The notes beneath the pieces were generated by a model. That model saw only the letters and a list, made by a program, of their open reading frames with translations. It searched no databases and was not told the origin of the DNA. From assembly GCF_046299575.1 (NCBI RefSeq), contig NZ_JBKBHX010000002.1, forward strand, positions 372,001-436,000: a stretch of 64,000 bases of DNA, in the 5' to 3' direction. The stretch is from Thermaurantimonas sp046299575. GTDB taxonomy: Bacteria; Bacteroidota; Bacteroidia; Flavobacteriales; Schleiferiaceae. Shown piece after piece: positions 44,771 through 53,894 of the stretch (positions are counted from its first letter, which is position 1; each line of letters opens with the position of its first letter). Made by a program: the position numbers and the translations under genes.

Positions 44771-45541
44771 ATGGAAGAACAAAAAATTACTGCTCTCATT
44801 GTTGATGATGAATTGCATGCGCGTAGAGGTTTGCAGAGTCTGCTAGCCGAGCATTTTCCTGATATCACTGTATTAGGTGAGGCTAAGGATTTGCCTGAAG
44901 CAGTTAGACTGATCAACGAACTGCACCCAACGGTGATTTTCCTCGATGTAGAGATGCCAGGCTATAGCGGGACTCAGATTTTTGATTTCTTCCCAAGCAC
45001 TGATGTTGACTTTAAAATCATTTTTGTAACTGCTTACAGTGAATATGCAGTTACAGCATTCGAATTAAGTGCAATAGACTACATTCTGAAGCCAATAACT
45101 CTGGAGGCTCTCAATCGAGCAATTACTAAACTGAAAGTAGCCCTCCAAGCCGATAAAAGCTTAGAGAAAGAGCGATTACAGGCGTTGATTGCCAATATTC
45201 AAAATCCGGAAGACGCAAGACTTGTACTTCCCTCAAACGACGGCCAGGTTGTTATTAAGCTCAATGATATTGTATTTCTGAAAGCAGACAGTTCCTACAC
45301 AGAAATTTACTTGGCTGATGGGTCTAAACTCTTTTTGAGTCGAAAGCTGCTGGAGTTCGAAAAATTGCAAAACTATGGCCCTTTTATGCGCACCCACAGG
45401 TCATACATCGTTAATCTGAACCGCATAAAGAAAATCCTCAAACAAGATGGAGGCTTACTGATGGACAATGGAAGAGAAGTAGCCTTGGCGGCCGACAAGA
45501 AAAATCTATTGTACGAAAAGCTAAATGCACTTAGATTTTAA
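44771..45541 (+). CDS. LytTR-family response regulator
   Basis: 256 residues: a receiver domain with VDDE, phosphoacceptor Asp59 in FLDVEMPG, TAYSEYAV and Lys in LKPI, then a LytTR DNA-binding domain (about 150-255) with FLKADSSYTEIYLADG and MRTHRSYIVNLNRIKKI. It is the cognate regulator of the upstream kinase. The frame opens at TTG 44765; ATG 44771 is preferred. Its stop overlaps the convergent small gene by 11 nt. Targets unknown; the divergent trio or polysaccharide locus are candidates. Confidence 0.94.
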   Translation: MEEQKITALIVDDELHARRGLQSLLAEHFPDITVLGEAKDLPEAVRLINELHPTVIFLDVEMPGYSGTQIFDFFPSTDVDFKIIFVTAYSEYAVTAFELSAIDYILKPITLEALNRAITKLKVALQADKSLEKERLQALIANIQNPEDARLVLPSNDGQVVIKLNDIVFLKADSSYTEIYLADGSKLFLSRKLLEFEKLQNYGPFMRTHRSYIVNLNRIKKILKQDGGLLMDNGREVALAADKKNLLYEKLNALRF

Positions 45542-45791
45542 TGTCTTCGCCGAAGAGCCTTTTTAAAAATTCTGAAATAATACCTTTCATCGCCCCATAA
45601 AGGTCGTCGATAGGACTGTCGTATCCCGGAATAATGTCGATGGAGTAATACCTTTTTAGCTCTAACAGCATAAAGAGAAAAAAAAACAAAAAGACAAAAA
45701 CGTATATGATTTCTAATACAATTTTGGTGTCTTCTAATAGAAGCCAAAGCTTGTTTTTGAGTTTGTTTTTTTGAGCAGAGTTTTCCGTCAT
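45531..45791 (-). CDS. Small single-pass membrane protein, unknown
   Basis: 86 residues with a Lys/Asn-rich N-terminus, one long hydrophobic segment (VFVFLFFFLFMLLEL), and a C-terminal acidic/aromatic part (YDSPIDDLYGAMKG). I do not recognise a family. It converges on the LytTR gene and overlaps its end by 11 nt; it lies 26 nt before the stop-proximal end of the GT2 gene's transcript on the same strand. Confidence that it is translated is moderate. Confidence 0.5.
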   Translation of the reverse strand: MTENSAQKNKLKNKLWLLLEDTKIVLEIIYVFVFLFFFLFMLLELKRYYSIDIIPGYDSPIDDLYGAMKGIISEFLKRLFGEDIKI

Positions 45792-45816
45792 TTTAGTTTA
45801 AATGCCAATAAATTGG

Positions 45817-46989
45817 CTACGAGGCAGTGGCCCTTTGAGCCCTCTCCCACGTGGCTTTCTGACTACCTTTTAGCCAACGAATGAACCCAGCAAAAACGGC
45901 GTAGTTCATCATGGTAAAATAGTAGGGCACAAAGAGTACTTTTACTTTTATCTTTTTGCTTTGCAAATACCAGCCCACGAAAGCCATTAGATAAAAGAGA
46001 ACCTGGCCAACGAAAAGCACTTGATACAACAAACCCTTTTCGAGCAAGAAGATGTTCAATAGAAAAATAATAGGAAGGGAAAAGGCAGCGATGCTCCAAC
46101 GCAAAACTCTGTGCGAAGTATATAAAAAAGTGAGCAAAGGGTGTTTAAACAGGTTAAAGGCCGGGAGCAATCGACTCATGCTCTGCCAGCCTCCAGCGCA
46201 AATGCGCACTTTGCGCTTGAGTTCTTCCTTTACATCGGCTGATGCGGTTTCCATTGCATAAGCATTGGGCTCGTAGATCACTCTGTATCCTTTCAAGGCA
46301 ATGCGCATGCTTTGCATAAAGTCGTCGAGGATGGTGTCTTCTTCGAGGTCCTGTACCAGAGAAGTGCGGAAAGAAATTAGTTCACCCGCAGCACCCACGA
46401 TGGTAAGCATTTCGGAATCCATTTTTTTAAGGGCACTTTCGTATTTCCAGTACAATCCTTCGCCTGCAGCTGAGGCCCCTTCGGCTTCTGAGGTCATGAT
46501 GCGCTTTTCTCCACTCACAGCTCCTACCTTGGGATCGCGATAGTGTTTTACGAGCTCGCGAATGGCTTCTTTGTTGAGCAGGGTATTGGCATCGCAAAAA
46601 ACAACGATTTCTGATTTTACAAATTTCATTGCTCGATTTTCAGCAGCCGATTTGCCTGCTCTTCGATTTTCGTGCAACACTTTTACGCGACCGTCTTGTT
46701 CCAGAAGCTCTTTGGTGCGATCGGTAGAGCCATCGGTGATAAAGATGATTTCAAATTTATCTTTGGGATAGTCGAGTTGAAGGCAGTTTTCTACCTTTTT
46801 CAAGATGAAATCTTCTTCGTTGTAGGCTGGTACTACAAGCGTAACTGTAGGTTCATAATCCGTTTGGTCGACAAGCTTTTTAGTGGGAGTAAAAAGTCTT
46901 TTGAGTCGTACTAATAGAAAAAGAAGCATTCCATAACCCAAATAAGCGTAAAAGACGATGAAAAGCAGAATCCAAAAGAGCACTTCCAT
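45817..46989 (-). CDS. Glycosyltransferase family 2, membrane (CESA-like)
   Basis: A 390-residue processive-type GT2: an N-terminal membrane helix (MEVLFWILLFIVFYAYLGYGMLLFLL, split), then VVPAYNEEDFI, FITDGSTDRT, VVFCDANT (donor-site Asp), EEDTILDDF (catalytic Asp pair), RICAGGWQSM, and three C-terminal membrane helices. It builds or transfers a polysaccharide chain at the membrane. ATG at 46989 is chosen over 47061, which would overlap the next gene. Last gene of the five-gene GT run; a short GCCAAT/ATTGGC hairpin sits near its stop (45804-45817). Confidence 0.9.
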   Translation of the reverse strand: MEVLFWILLFIVFYAYLGYGMLLFLLVRLKRLFTPTKKLVDQTDYEPTVTLVVPAYNEEDFILKKVENCLQLDYPKDKFEIIFITDGSTDRTKELLEQDGRVKVLHENRRAGKSAAENRAMKFVKSEIVVFCDANTLLNKEAIRELVKHYRDPKVGAVSGEKRIMTSEAEGASAAGEGLYWKYESALKKMDSEMLTIVGAAGELISFRTSLVQDLEEDTILDDFMQSMRIALKGYRVIYEPNAYAMETASADVKEELKRKVRICAGGWQSMSRLLPAFNLFKHPLLTFLYTSHRVLRWSIAAFSLPIIFLLNIFLLEKGLLYQVLFVGQVLFYLMAFVGWYLQSKKIKVKVLFVPYYFTMMNYAVFAGFIRWLKGSQKATWERAQRATAS

Positions 46990-46994
46990 AGCTA

Positions 46995-47849
46995 CTAACG
47001 AGTTTTTTGGGTTGTAAAATAATGGGTAAAATACTTCAAATTGTTTTTTAGGCGAATCCAAAGCGCCTTTGTGATAGGCCCGTCGGCCTTCATTCGTCGG
47101 GCTGATGTGTAGATGAATGCTTTAGGCGTGGAGACGAGTTTTATCTTTCCAAACTTACTCAGCTCAAAAGCCAAGGTGCCATCGCTGCCTCTTTTCAAGC
47201 TCTCGTCGTATCCGCCAAACTTCAAGGCCACCTCGCGCACATAGGCTGAGCTGGCCCCACCGCAATTCAGATGTGGGCGCTTGAAGTTTTTTAAATAAAT
47301 CCCTATCAACTTGATGTACTGATAAATGTAGAGGGCAAGGGGGTAGTGATTGTCGTCGTCGTAAAACACATGCAGGCTGTACGTACAAACTACATTGGAA
47401 TCGTCGAGCATAGGTTGTACCATTTTATCGGGCCATTCGGGCAGATAGATCGTATCCACATCGCCTGATATGACGTATTTGCCTTTTGCTGCTTTTAGGC
47501 CTGCATTGCGAGCTTTTGCGATGCCCGGTCGGGTTTCGAGCACAGATTTTACATTGCAGCGGTCGAGAAAGTCTTGTGTGCGATCTGTACTGTTGTTGTT
47601 TACCACGATGATTTCAATTGAGTGCTTGCTCTGTATATTGGCTAAGCTTGCCAAGGTTGGCAGTATGTTTTCTTCTTCATTCCAAGCGATGAGTACAATG
47701 GAAATGAGAGGATTGTCCGCATGAAATTTTTTGAATTTTTCGGCTATTGCATCAAAAAATTCGTTGGGTACATTTTCAAAAGGCACCTTTCGCCATTTTA
47801 AGTACTCTCTGACTTTTTTAGGCACATAAAAGCGGGAAAGTTGCAGCAT
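46995..47849 (-). CDS. Glycosyltransferase family 2 (paralogue 1)
   Basis: 284 residues. The N-terminal VREYLKWRKVPFENVP block is followed by SIVLIAWNEEENILPTL, VVNNNSTDRTQDF, GPGI-type RPGIAKARNAGLKAAKG, VISGDVDTIY (DxD-like), and a C-terminal NCGGASSAYVREVALKFGGYDES. It is a paralogue of the adjacent 47863-48708 gene; both share the unusual lead block and the CGGAS loop. Soluble or peripheral. Sugar and acceptor unknown. Confidence 0.9.
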   Translation of the reverse strand: MLQLSRFYVPKKVREYLKWRKVPFENVPNEFFDAIAEKFKKFHADNPLISIVLIAWNEEENILPTLASLANIQSKHSIEIIVVNNNSTDRTQDFLDRCNVKSVLETRPGIAKARNAGLKAAKGKYVISGDVDTIYLPEWPDKMVQPMLDDSNVVCTYSLHVFYDDDNHYPLALYIYQYIKLIGIYLKNFKRPHLNCGGASSAYVREVALKFGGYDESLKRGSDGTLAFELSKFGKIKLVSTPKAFIYTSARRMKADGPITKALWIRLKNNLKYFTHYFTTQKTR

Positions 47850-47862
47850 GGTTTTTCAGTTT

Positions 47863-48708
47863 TTATTTATTTTTTATTTGTGTAAAATACTCTGGTAAGT
47901 TAATGAGTTGTTTTTTTACACGTATTAAAAAAGCTTTTGCGATGCTTCCGTCTGCCCGCATTCGGCGATTGCTGGTGTAGATGTAGGCCTGGCGATGGGG
48001 TACCATTTTTACTTTACCTATTTTACTAAGGTCATATGCCAAGGTGCCATCTTCCCATCGTTCCAAATCGGTATTATATCCTCCCACTTTGAGGGCGTCG
48101 GCCCGCCGATAGGCCATACTTGCACCACCACAGTTTAAATGAGGTCGCTTAAAACTGTGTAGATACTTATTAGCGTGTTTTAAATATTGATACACATGTA
48201 GATCGATGGGATAGTGCATCTCATCGGTGTAAAGAACGTGCATAGAATATGTTACGGCTATTTTAGGATCGTTTTTAAGTGGCTCGGTCAATCTTATGTA
48301 CCAGTCGATGTTGTAAACAGTATCAGTGTCGCCTGTTACTATATAGGTGCCCTTGGCGTTTTCCAATCCGAGTTGCCGTGCTGGGCCTGCTCCTACTTTC
48401 TTCTCAGTGAAGTATTTGATGCCTAACCTATCGAGAATTTCCGTTGTGCGGTCATTCGAATCGTTATTAATGACCAAAAGCTCAGCAGGAACAGAAACTT
48501 CAAACTCAGCTACACTTGATAATGTGCACAGTATTCGATCCTCTTCGTTACGCACGATCAGTACTATGCTGACTTCGGGATTGGAATGATTGAAAGTAGA
48601 GAGCCTATTGCGCCAGTAACTCCACTGTGCCTCGGGTATAGCCTCAATCGGGGTTTTAAGCCATTTTAGGTGCTCTTTTACATGAGCAGGAAGGATAAAT
48701 CGGGGCAT
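47863..48708 (-). CDS. Glycosyltransferase family 2 (paralogue 2)
   Basis: 281 residues, tandem paralogue of the preceding-numbered gene: VKEHLKWLKTPIEAIP, SIVLIVRNEEDRILCTL, VINNDSNDRTTEIL, KKVGAGPARQLGLENAKG, VTGDTDTVYN and LNCGGASMAYRRADALKVGGYN. The pair probably arose by tandem duplication and then diverged in substrate. 13 nt separate it from its neighbour. Confidence 0.9.
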   Translation of the reverse strand: MPRFILPAHVKEHLKWLKTPIEAIPEAQWSYWRNRLSTFNHSNPEVSIVLIVRNEEDRILCTLSSVAEFEVSVPAELLVINNDSNDRTTEILDRLGIKYFTEKKVGAGPARQLGLENAKGTYIVTGDTDTVYNIDWYIRLTEPLKNDPKIAVTYSMHVLYTDEMHYPIDLHVYQYLKHANKYLHSFKRPHLNCGGASMAYRRADALKVGGYNTDLERWEDGTLAYDLSKIGKVKMVPHRQAYIYTSNRRMRADGSIAKAFLIRVKKQLINLPEYFTQIKNK

Positions 48709-48720
48709 ATGCTTATATTT

Positions 48721-49851
48721 TTAAGTTAGCTCGCGGTAGTGGTCGATGAGTTGCGAAGCAGAGTTTTCCCAATTAAAGAGCCTTGCCCGTTCTAATCCTT
48801 TTTCGATTAATTGATTTCGAAATACAGTATCGGAGAGCAGCCGCAATGTGGCTGATGCGATATCATCTGGCCGAGTAGGGTCTGCAAACATGGCTGCGTC
48901 GCCTGCCACTTCAGGCATGGAGGTCACACTACTTGTTACTACAGGAGTGCCGCAAGCCATGGCTTCAATGATGGGAATTCCAAACGATTCGCGGAGCGAA
49001 GTATATAGAAATACTTCGGCCTGTGAGAGTATGGCTGGTAAGTCAGAATTTTTAATGTATCCTGTAAAGTGAATGTAATTAAAGAGATCTGAAAGATTGT
49101 TTCTGTCAAGTATGTTTTTTACAAACTGCTTGTCGAGGTCGCCCAAAAGGAGCTTGTAGGAGTAATTTGTCTCTTTGGCTATTAATGCAAAAGCTTTTAA
49201 TGTGTTTTCAGTATTTTTCTTAGGGTCGGTATTGCCCAAAAACATTACGAATTTTTCCGGCAAGTAGTACTTCTGGCGCACAGTATCGAGCTGATGTGGG
49301 TCTGTTATCTTCCGAAAATGTGCACCTACTCCATTGTAAAGCACATGCAGTCGATCTTTAATCTGTGGTAAAAACCTCAGCACGTTACCCACTTCGTATT
49401 GGCTTACAGTGAGCACTCTGTTTGCCTGGGGAATGGCCGTTTTCACCACCCACCGGCGATACATGTTTCCAAAGCGCTGATAAGGAGTGTACCCGGGAGC
49501 GAAGAGCGGATTTTTTTCTAAATAAATAACGTCGTGTAGCGTAACCATTAATGGAACATCAAGCCAAATGGGAGCGGTATTTGAAGTGCAGTGGAGCAAA
49601 TCGAGTTTATCAACTTTAGCGCGCTTCGGCAACCATAACTGCTCCCAAATCGGATAAGGCGCCTTGTGAACTATGACATGAAAGTTGTCTTCAGACTGAA
49701 AGCAGGGGTCTTCGCCTTCGTTTACATATACAAAGTACTCATTGTCTTTATCCAACTTACTCAGTGCCTTCAGTAGCTCGAGTGCCACGAAGTCCATTCC
49801 GTGCTTCTTTGCCCTGTAAATTCGCTGTGCTTCAAATCCGATGCGCGCCAT
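48721..49851 (-). CDS. Glycosyltransferase family 4
   Basis: 376 residues, GT-B fold. It contains ARIGFEAQRI at the start, LHDVIYLEKNPLFAPGYTPYQRF (split), VLTVSQYE, VLYNGVGAHF, FVMFLGNTDPKKNTENTLKAF and the donor-binding EVFLYTSLRESFGIPIIEAMACGTPVV (split). It is a mannosyl- or similar-type transferase by family. Part of the reverse-strand GT operon. Confidence 0.93.
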   Translation of the reverse strand: MARIGFEAQRIYRAKKHGMDFVALELLKALSKLDKDNEYFVYVNEGEDPCFQSEDNFHVIVHKAPYPIWEQLWLPKRAKVDKLDLLHCTSNTAPIWLDVPLMVTLHDVIYLEKNPLFAPGYTPYQRFGNMYRRWVVKTAIPQANRVLTVSQYEVGNVLRFLPQIKDRLHVLYNGVGAHFRKITDPHQLDTVRQKYYLPEKFVMFLGNTDPKKNTENTLKAFALIAKETNYSYKLLLGDLDKQFVKNILDRNNLSDLFNYIHFTGYIKNSDLPAILSQAEVFLYTSLRESFGIPIIEAMACGTPVVTSSVTSMPEVAGDAAMFADPTRPDDIASATLRLLSDTVFRNQLIEKGLERARLFNWENSASQLIDHYRELT

Positions 49852-49855
49852 TAGT

Positions 49856-50773
49856 CTACAGTTTTACTACTTCAAGGGGTCTTACTTTGGGTGAATGTGT
49901 GAGGTTCCAGAGGTATGCTTTCCAAAGAGCTTTGAGCAGCTTAAACTCGCCCTTTACAATAAAGCGAAGCGAATTGACCGGCAACGATACAAGTGTATAA
50001 AATAACCAGGCCGAGAGCAGCTTGGGGCCGGTAAAGTTTCGACGAGCGAAAAGAAGTCGGTTCCTGTTTAAGTAGTACACCTTCAAAGGGCTCATCCCTC
50101 CCACCGATACTGACTCTCTGTGGATGATTTGCGAGGTGCCTACATACCAGGTTTCGTACCCCGCCTTTCGTATCCGCTCGTTCCAGTCCAACTCTTCGTA
50201 GTAGAGAAAGTAGTCTTCGTACATCTCGCCTACTTCGTCAATCACTTTTCGAGGCACCATCATTGCGGCTCCATGAATGTATGCTGTAGGCCTCACATCG
50301 CGGTACTGGCCCGTGTCGAGCTCCCGATAGCCAATGCCTTTGTTGCGCATTGTGTAGGGATTAATTGGGGTAGTGCCTGCATACTGCAACAATCCCTCTG
50401 GCTTGTGGTACACAATGCGAGGGCTGGCCATACCACATTTGGGATGGGTTTTAAAGTGCTCCACGAGCGGGTCTAAAAAACCTGGCTCTACCAGTACATC
50501 GTTGTTTACAAAAAAGATGTATTCACCAGTACAATGTCTCAAACCAAAATTGTTACCTCCCGCAAATCCCAAATTTTTTCCTGTTTTTAAAAACTTTATG
50601 TCAGGAAATTTTTGACCAATGGGATCCGGATTATCGCGTTCACTGCCGTTGTCTACAATTACGATTTCAATGTTTGGATAGGTAATTTTTTTTAGAGATT
50701 CTATTAATTCGATTGTCATCTGTGTCTGATTGAAATTGACAGACAAGATGCTGACCAACGGCTTTGTGATCAT
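49856..50773 (-). CDS. Glycosyltransferase family 2 (rhamnosyltransferase-like)
   Basis: 305 residues with SILSVNFNQTQMT, VIVDNGSERD, KNLGFAGGNNFG, YIFFVNNDV (donor metal site), YEELDWNERIRKAGYE and HRESVSVGG. The pattern resembles rhamnosyl- or related GT2 enzymes. C-terminal hydrophobic stretch (LLSAWLFYTLVSLPVN) may touch the membrane. First gene of the GT operon, divergent from the exported protein at 50900. The ATG is at 50773. Confidence 0.92.
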   Translation of the reverse strand: MITKPLVSILSVNFNQTQMTIELIESLKKITYPNIEIVIVDNGSERDNPDPIGQKFPDIKFLKTGKNLGFAGGNNFGLRHCTGEYIFFVNNDVLVEPGFLDPLVEHFKTHPKCGMASPRIVYHKPEGLLQYAGTTPINPYTMRNKGIGYRELDTGQYRDVRPTAYIHGAAMMVPRKVIDEVGEMYEDYFLYYEELDWNERIRKAGYETWYVGTSQIIHRESVSVGGMSPLKVYYLNRNRLLFARRNFTGPKLLSAWLFYTLVSLPVNSLRFIVKGEFKLLKALWKAYLWNLTHSPKVRPLEVVKL

Positions 50774-50848
50774 ACGGGCAAATTATCGCTGTAAATGTAA
50801 GAGGATTGCCTCTGAATCATTCATGATATTCAGCAATATTTGTTTAAA

Positions 50849-50876
50849 TTGAAAACAAAGCCCACACGTATTTTTG
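50849..50876 (+). promoter_or_regulatory. Candidate promoter for 50900 (TTG-N17-TATTTTTG)
   Basis: A -33-like TTG (50849-50851) and the -7 box TATTTTTG (50869-50876) at 17-nt spacing, matching the Bacteroidota housekeeping promoter. It sits 23 nt before the ATG at 50900, which supports that start over the upstream frame opening at 50840. Confidence 0.45.
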
Positions 50877-50899
50877 TAAACAAATTAGTAACAAAGCGG

Positions 50900-51721
50900 A
50901 TGAGGATTGTCCTAATGTTAATTGTCTTTGTATTCCTATCAACTTTAAATGCCCAACCGCGCAAACCTGAACCACTGATAGAGCCGCTTGGTAAGAAGCA
51001 CGTAATCATCGATAAAGGCATCACAGGATACATGTACAGCATCGATGGCCAGTGGATATCAGCCCCTATGAAAATACCTGCCAGGCTCAATTCCAGAGAT
51101 AAGCAAAGTTTTAAGCTTAAAGAGAATCTCTTAGGCACGGATAACATCGTTGCTCTTTACATGCATCAGGTGAAATACGGCGACAGAAAACTCTATGTAT
51201 TATATAAGTTTTACAAAGTAGGGTATTACAAGTATCAGGCTACCCAAAAGGGCTGGAAAGAGGAATTGAGAGCCTATTACTACGTGCTCGACGATGATGC
51301 CCTGCAAGCTATTTTAAATGCCCCCAATGAAGATGTAATGCTCAAACTCAAACTATATGATTCTGGCATATTAAGCGATGTGAAAATTTCAAACGTACAG
51401 AAGAAGGCACTGTTACAAATACGCGTAAAGCAAGAGTTTGATCGACAATTAATCTTCCACATCGACAAATCAAATGGTGAAAGCGAAATTAGATTTTTCT
51501 TCTACTCTCAGCACAAGATTTTCAAAGACACTGAAGGTGTGCTTCAACCCGAATTTAAGATTTCAGGGCGATCGTATTTTGCTCAACCTACTCTGTTAAA
51601 ATTTTTCTATTATCAGATTTCCAAAGAAACTTTAGAGAATTTTCTCAAAATGATAAACCCAAAGTTTAAAGACGAAGAACCAGACTTGCCATTAAGCGAT
51701 GCAAACACAGGACAAGATTAA
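50900..51721 (+). CDS. Exported protein of unknown function, next to polysaccharide genes
   Basis: 273 residues: a signal peptide (MRIVLMLIVFVFLSTLNAQ), then a basic, aromatic-rich mature domain (YMYSIDGQWIS, YKFYKVGYYKYQATQKGW) with a C-terminal region ending in an acidic tail. No family recognised. The ATG at 50900 follows a good promoter; the longer frame from 50840 is rejected. It overlaps the polymerase gene by 23 nt, so it probably works in the same exopolysaccharide process. Confidence 0.7.
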   Translation: MRIVLMLIVFVFLSTLNAQPRKPEPLIEPLGKKHVIIDKGITGYMYSIDGQWISAPMKIPARLNSRDKQSFKLKENLLGTDNIVALYMHQVKYGDRKLYVLYKFYKVGYYKYQATQKGWKEELRAYYYVLDDDALQAILNAPNEDVMLKLKLYDSGILSDVKISNVQKKALLQIRVKQEFDRQLIFHIDKSNGESEIRFFFYSQHKIFKDTEGVLQPEFKISGRSYFAQPTLLKFFYYQISKETLENFLKMINPKFKDEEPDLPLSDANTGQD

Positions 51722-53180
51722 TCGATTTTTTCAAAACGAAACGATTGCCGAAGTCCTACGCTGGGCAGCATTTCTGAGTTTTGCGGTTTTCACAGCTTTT
51801 TTAATAGCCAAAAAAGGTATCGCCATTGCGGCTGTACTAATGGCTTTGCCTATCGTGGTGGCATATATTATTCTGTTTTTCCGTTATCCTAAGCTGGGTA
51901 TTTACACCTCGCTTGTCATCAGCTTTGTACTGCCGATGATTAACCGGTGGGGCGATTATTACGGAATTCCCCTTCCGCCTTTAGGATTAGGTGTTGATAT
52001 TCTGTTGCTTCTTACATATGTTATTGTCATTTTAAAATATTGGAGGAGGACAGATTTTTCTGCTCTTAGCAACGATGTAATGCTGCTACTTACCATTTGG
52101 ATGGCCTACATCGTTTTGCAAATTGCTAACCCACTGGCCTACAGTTTTGCTGCCTGGTTCTATTCAATGCGCGGCATTGCACTTTATCAATTACTCATAA
52201 TTGGGCTAGGTTTCTGGATGTTTAACAGTCGAAAGGATTTTTACAACTGGCTGCATCTCTTCCTCGGCTTTTCTGCATTGGCCATCGTATGGGCCATTAA
52301 GCAGAAATTCATAGGCGTATCGCCTGCCGAGCAAAAGTGGCTCGACGATGGAGAGCACGTTACACATGTGCTTTTCGGAAAGTTGAGAATCTTCTCTTAC
52401 TACTTCGACGCGGGCACCTTTGGGGCTGCTATGGGGCATGTGTGTATTGTTTCTGCTGTGCTGTTTCTTGGTCCTTATTCAAAAGCGCGAAAGATTTTCT
52501 ACTTCTTGATGGCATTGTTTGGCTTCTATGCTATGATGCTTAGTGGCACGCGTGGTGCTCTGGCAGTGCCAGGGTTGGGCGGGGTGGCTTTTCTGGTGAT
52601 GTCGAAAAATGTACGTTTGCTCGTAGCTGGTTCGCTCATCATGCTCGGTGGCTTTGTGTTTCTCAAATACACCACCATTCTTCAGAGCAATTATGAGGTA
52701 AATCGACTAAGAACTGCTCTCGACAGCGATGACCCTTCGCTCAACACTCGAAAGCGCAACCGAAAAAGGCTTACCGAATACCTGAGAGACAAGCCCTTTG
52801 GCGGTGGCGTAGGAACCACCGGAAGTTGGGGCAAGCGCTTCTCGCCGGGCACGTGGTTGGCCGACTTCGAGCCAGATGGCTTATACACCCGCATTCGGGC
52901 TGAGACCGGTCTCATAGGCCGCCAGTTTTACGTGTGGATGTGGCTGTACATTTTGTTTAAGGCGATTTGGAAAATATGGAAAATGCCGGCAGGTACAGAA
53001 GAGCACAATGTGTCAATGGCCCTCATGGCAGGATACGCGGGTATTCTTTTGGCTAATTACGGGAATGCGGTGATGACTCAGCACCCTATCAGCCTCGTTA
53101 CATTTCTATCTATTTCTACAGTGTACACGATTCATCGATGGAATAATCCTACAAAACCTTATAAAGACCGAGAATGGTAA
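51699..53180 (+). CDS. O-antigen ligase/Wzy-family membrane polymerase
   Basis: A 493-residue membrane protein with roughly twelve helices. It has the periplasmic-loop style of Wzy_C/WaaL-like enzymes: the loop SYYFDAGTFGAAMGHV, the MLSGTRGALAVPGLGG motif (conserved SGTRG), and a later RIRAETGLIGRQFYVW segment. It should polymerise or ligate glycan repeat units at the inner membrane, fed by the five nearby glycosyltransferases. Start ATG at 51699 overlaps the upstream gene by 23 nt. Confidence 0.85.
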   Translation: MQTQDKINRFFQNETIAEVLRWAAFLSFAVFTAFLIAKKGIAIAAVLMALPIVVAYIILFFRYPKLGIYTSLVISFVLPMINRWGDYYGIPLPPLGLGVDILLLLTYVIVILKYWRRTDFSALSNDVMLLLTIWMAYIVLQIANPLAYSFAAWFYSMRGIALYQLLIIGLGFWMFNSRKDFYNWLHLFLGFSALAIVWAIKQKFIGVSPAEQKWLDDGEHVTHVLFGKLRIFSYYFDAGTFGAAMGHVCIVSAVLFLGPYSKARKIFYFLMALFGFYAMMLSGTRGALAVPGLGGVAFLVMSKNVRLLVAGSLIMLGGFVFLKYTTILQSNYEVNRLRTALDSDDPSLNTRKRNRKRLTEYLRDKPFGGGVGTTGSWGKRFSPGTWLADFEPDGLYTRIRAETGLIGRQFYVWMWLYILFKAIWKIWKMPAGTEEHNVSMALMAGYAGILLANYGNAVMTQHPISLVTFLSISTVYTIHRWNNPTKPYKDREW

Positions 53181-53276
53181 AAGACCTAAGGCATTAAAAT
53201 AAAGTTTTAGGAAGAGCATGCAAACAAATGATAGGCTTGTTCACTTTTATATTTTGTACCAAAAATCATGTTTTAA

Positions 53277-53852
53277 ATGAAAATAACCATACTCTCAGGA
53301 GCCACTCGCGAAAGCAGCCATTCCACATCAATAGCCAAAAGACTGGAGAAAAAGTTTTATGAGATTCAGGAAGATTTAGACGTTGTACTGATCGATAATA
53401 GAAAGCTGCGCCTTCCCGTGTTCGACAATTTTGAAAACCTATCAAACGAAGAAAAAGACCGTTTAGACGCAATATCTAAAACGCTTCTTTCATCGGATGC
53501 TCTGGTAATCGTATCACCCGAATACAACGGCGGAATAGCTGGTGGATTAAAAAATACTTTAGATTACTTTAGAAAAGAATACGAATGGCGCCCAATGGGT
53601 TTAGTGAGCGTTACTTCAGGTACCTTGGGCGGTCAGAATGCCATGAATCAAATGGCAGCTTTTGCCAGCTACGTAGGTGCATGTCTCGCTCCTACGCGCC
53701 TTATGGTAAGCCAAGTTCAAGAAGTAGTTAACCTCCCGCACAGTGCAGAGTCAATGCGCTTTGAAAAAAATGCTGAAAAGTTTTGCAGCGATTTGCTTCG
53801 CTTCGCTCAGATCATTAAAAATGGGATGTTAAATTATTCACTTGTAAAATAA
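53277..53852 (+). CDS. NAD(P)H-dependent FMN reductase
   Basis: 191 residues with the flavodoxin-like start MKITILSGATRESSHS (phosphate-binding loop), IDNRKLRLPVFDN and the family loop VSPEYNGGIAGGLKNTLDY, plus GTLGGQNAMNQMA. It reduces FMN or quinone-like substrates with NAD(P)H; the substrate is open. Start ATG at 53277. It stands apart from the polysaccharide genes by about 96 nt. Confidence 0.93.
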   Translation: MKITILSGATRESSHSTSIAKRLEKKFYEIQEDLDVVLIDNRKLRLPVFDNFENLSNEEKDRLDAISKTLLSSDALVIVSPEYNGGIAGGLKNTLDYFRKEYEWRPMGLVSVTSGTLGGQNAMNQMAAFASYVGACLAPTRLMVSQVQEVVNLPHSAESMRFEKNAEKFCSDLLRFAQIIKNGMLNYSLVK

Positions 53853-53868
53853 AGATTTGGATTTCTTT

Positions 53869-53876
53869 TAACTTTG
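53869..53876 (+). promoter_or_regulatory. Candidate -7 box for the His-rich lipoprotein
   Basis: Forward TAACTTTG matches TAnnTTTG and lies 18 nt upstream of the ATG at 53895. A TTG at 53842 would be 24 nt upstream, slightly too far. Confidence 0.4.
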
Positions 53877-53894
53877 TAACAAATCCAATACATC

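Noticed and set aside
44191..44916. Reverse-strand 241-codon frame within the histidine kinase and response regulator genes
   Set aside because: Ser/Ile-rich antisense shadow; the sense strand encodes intact catalytic motifs in two genes.
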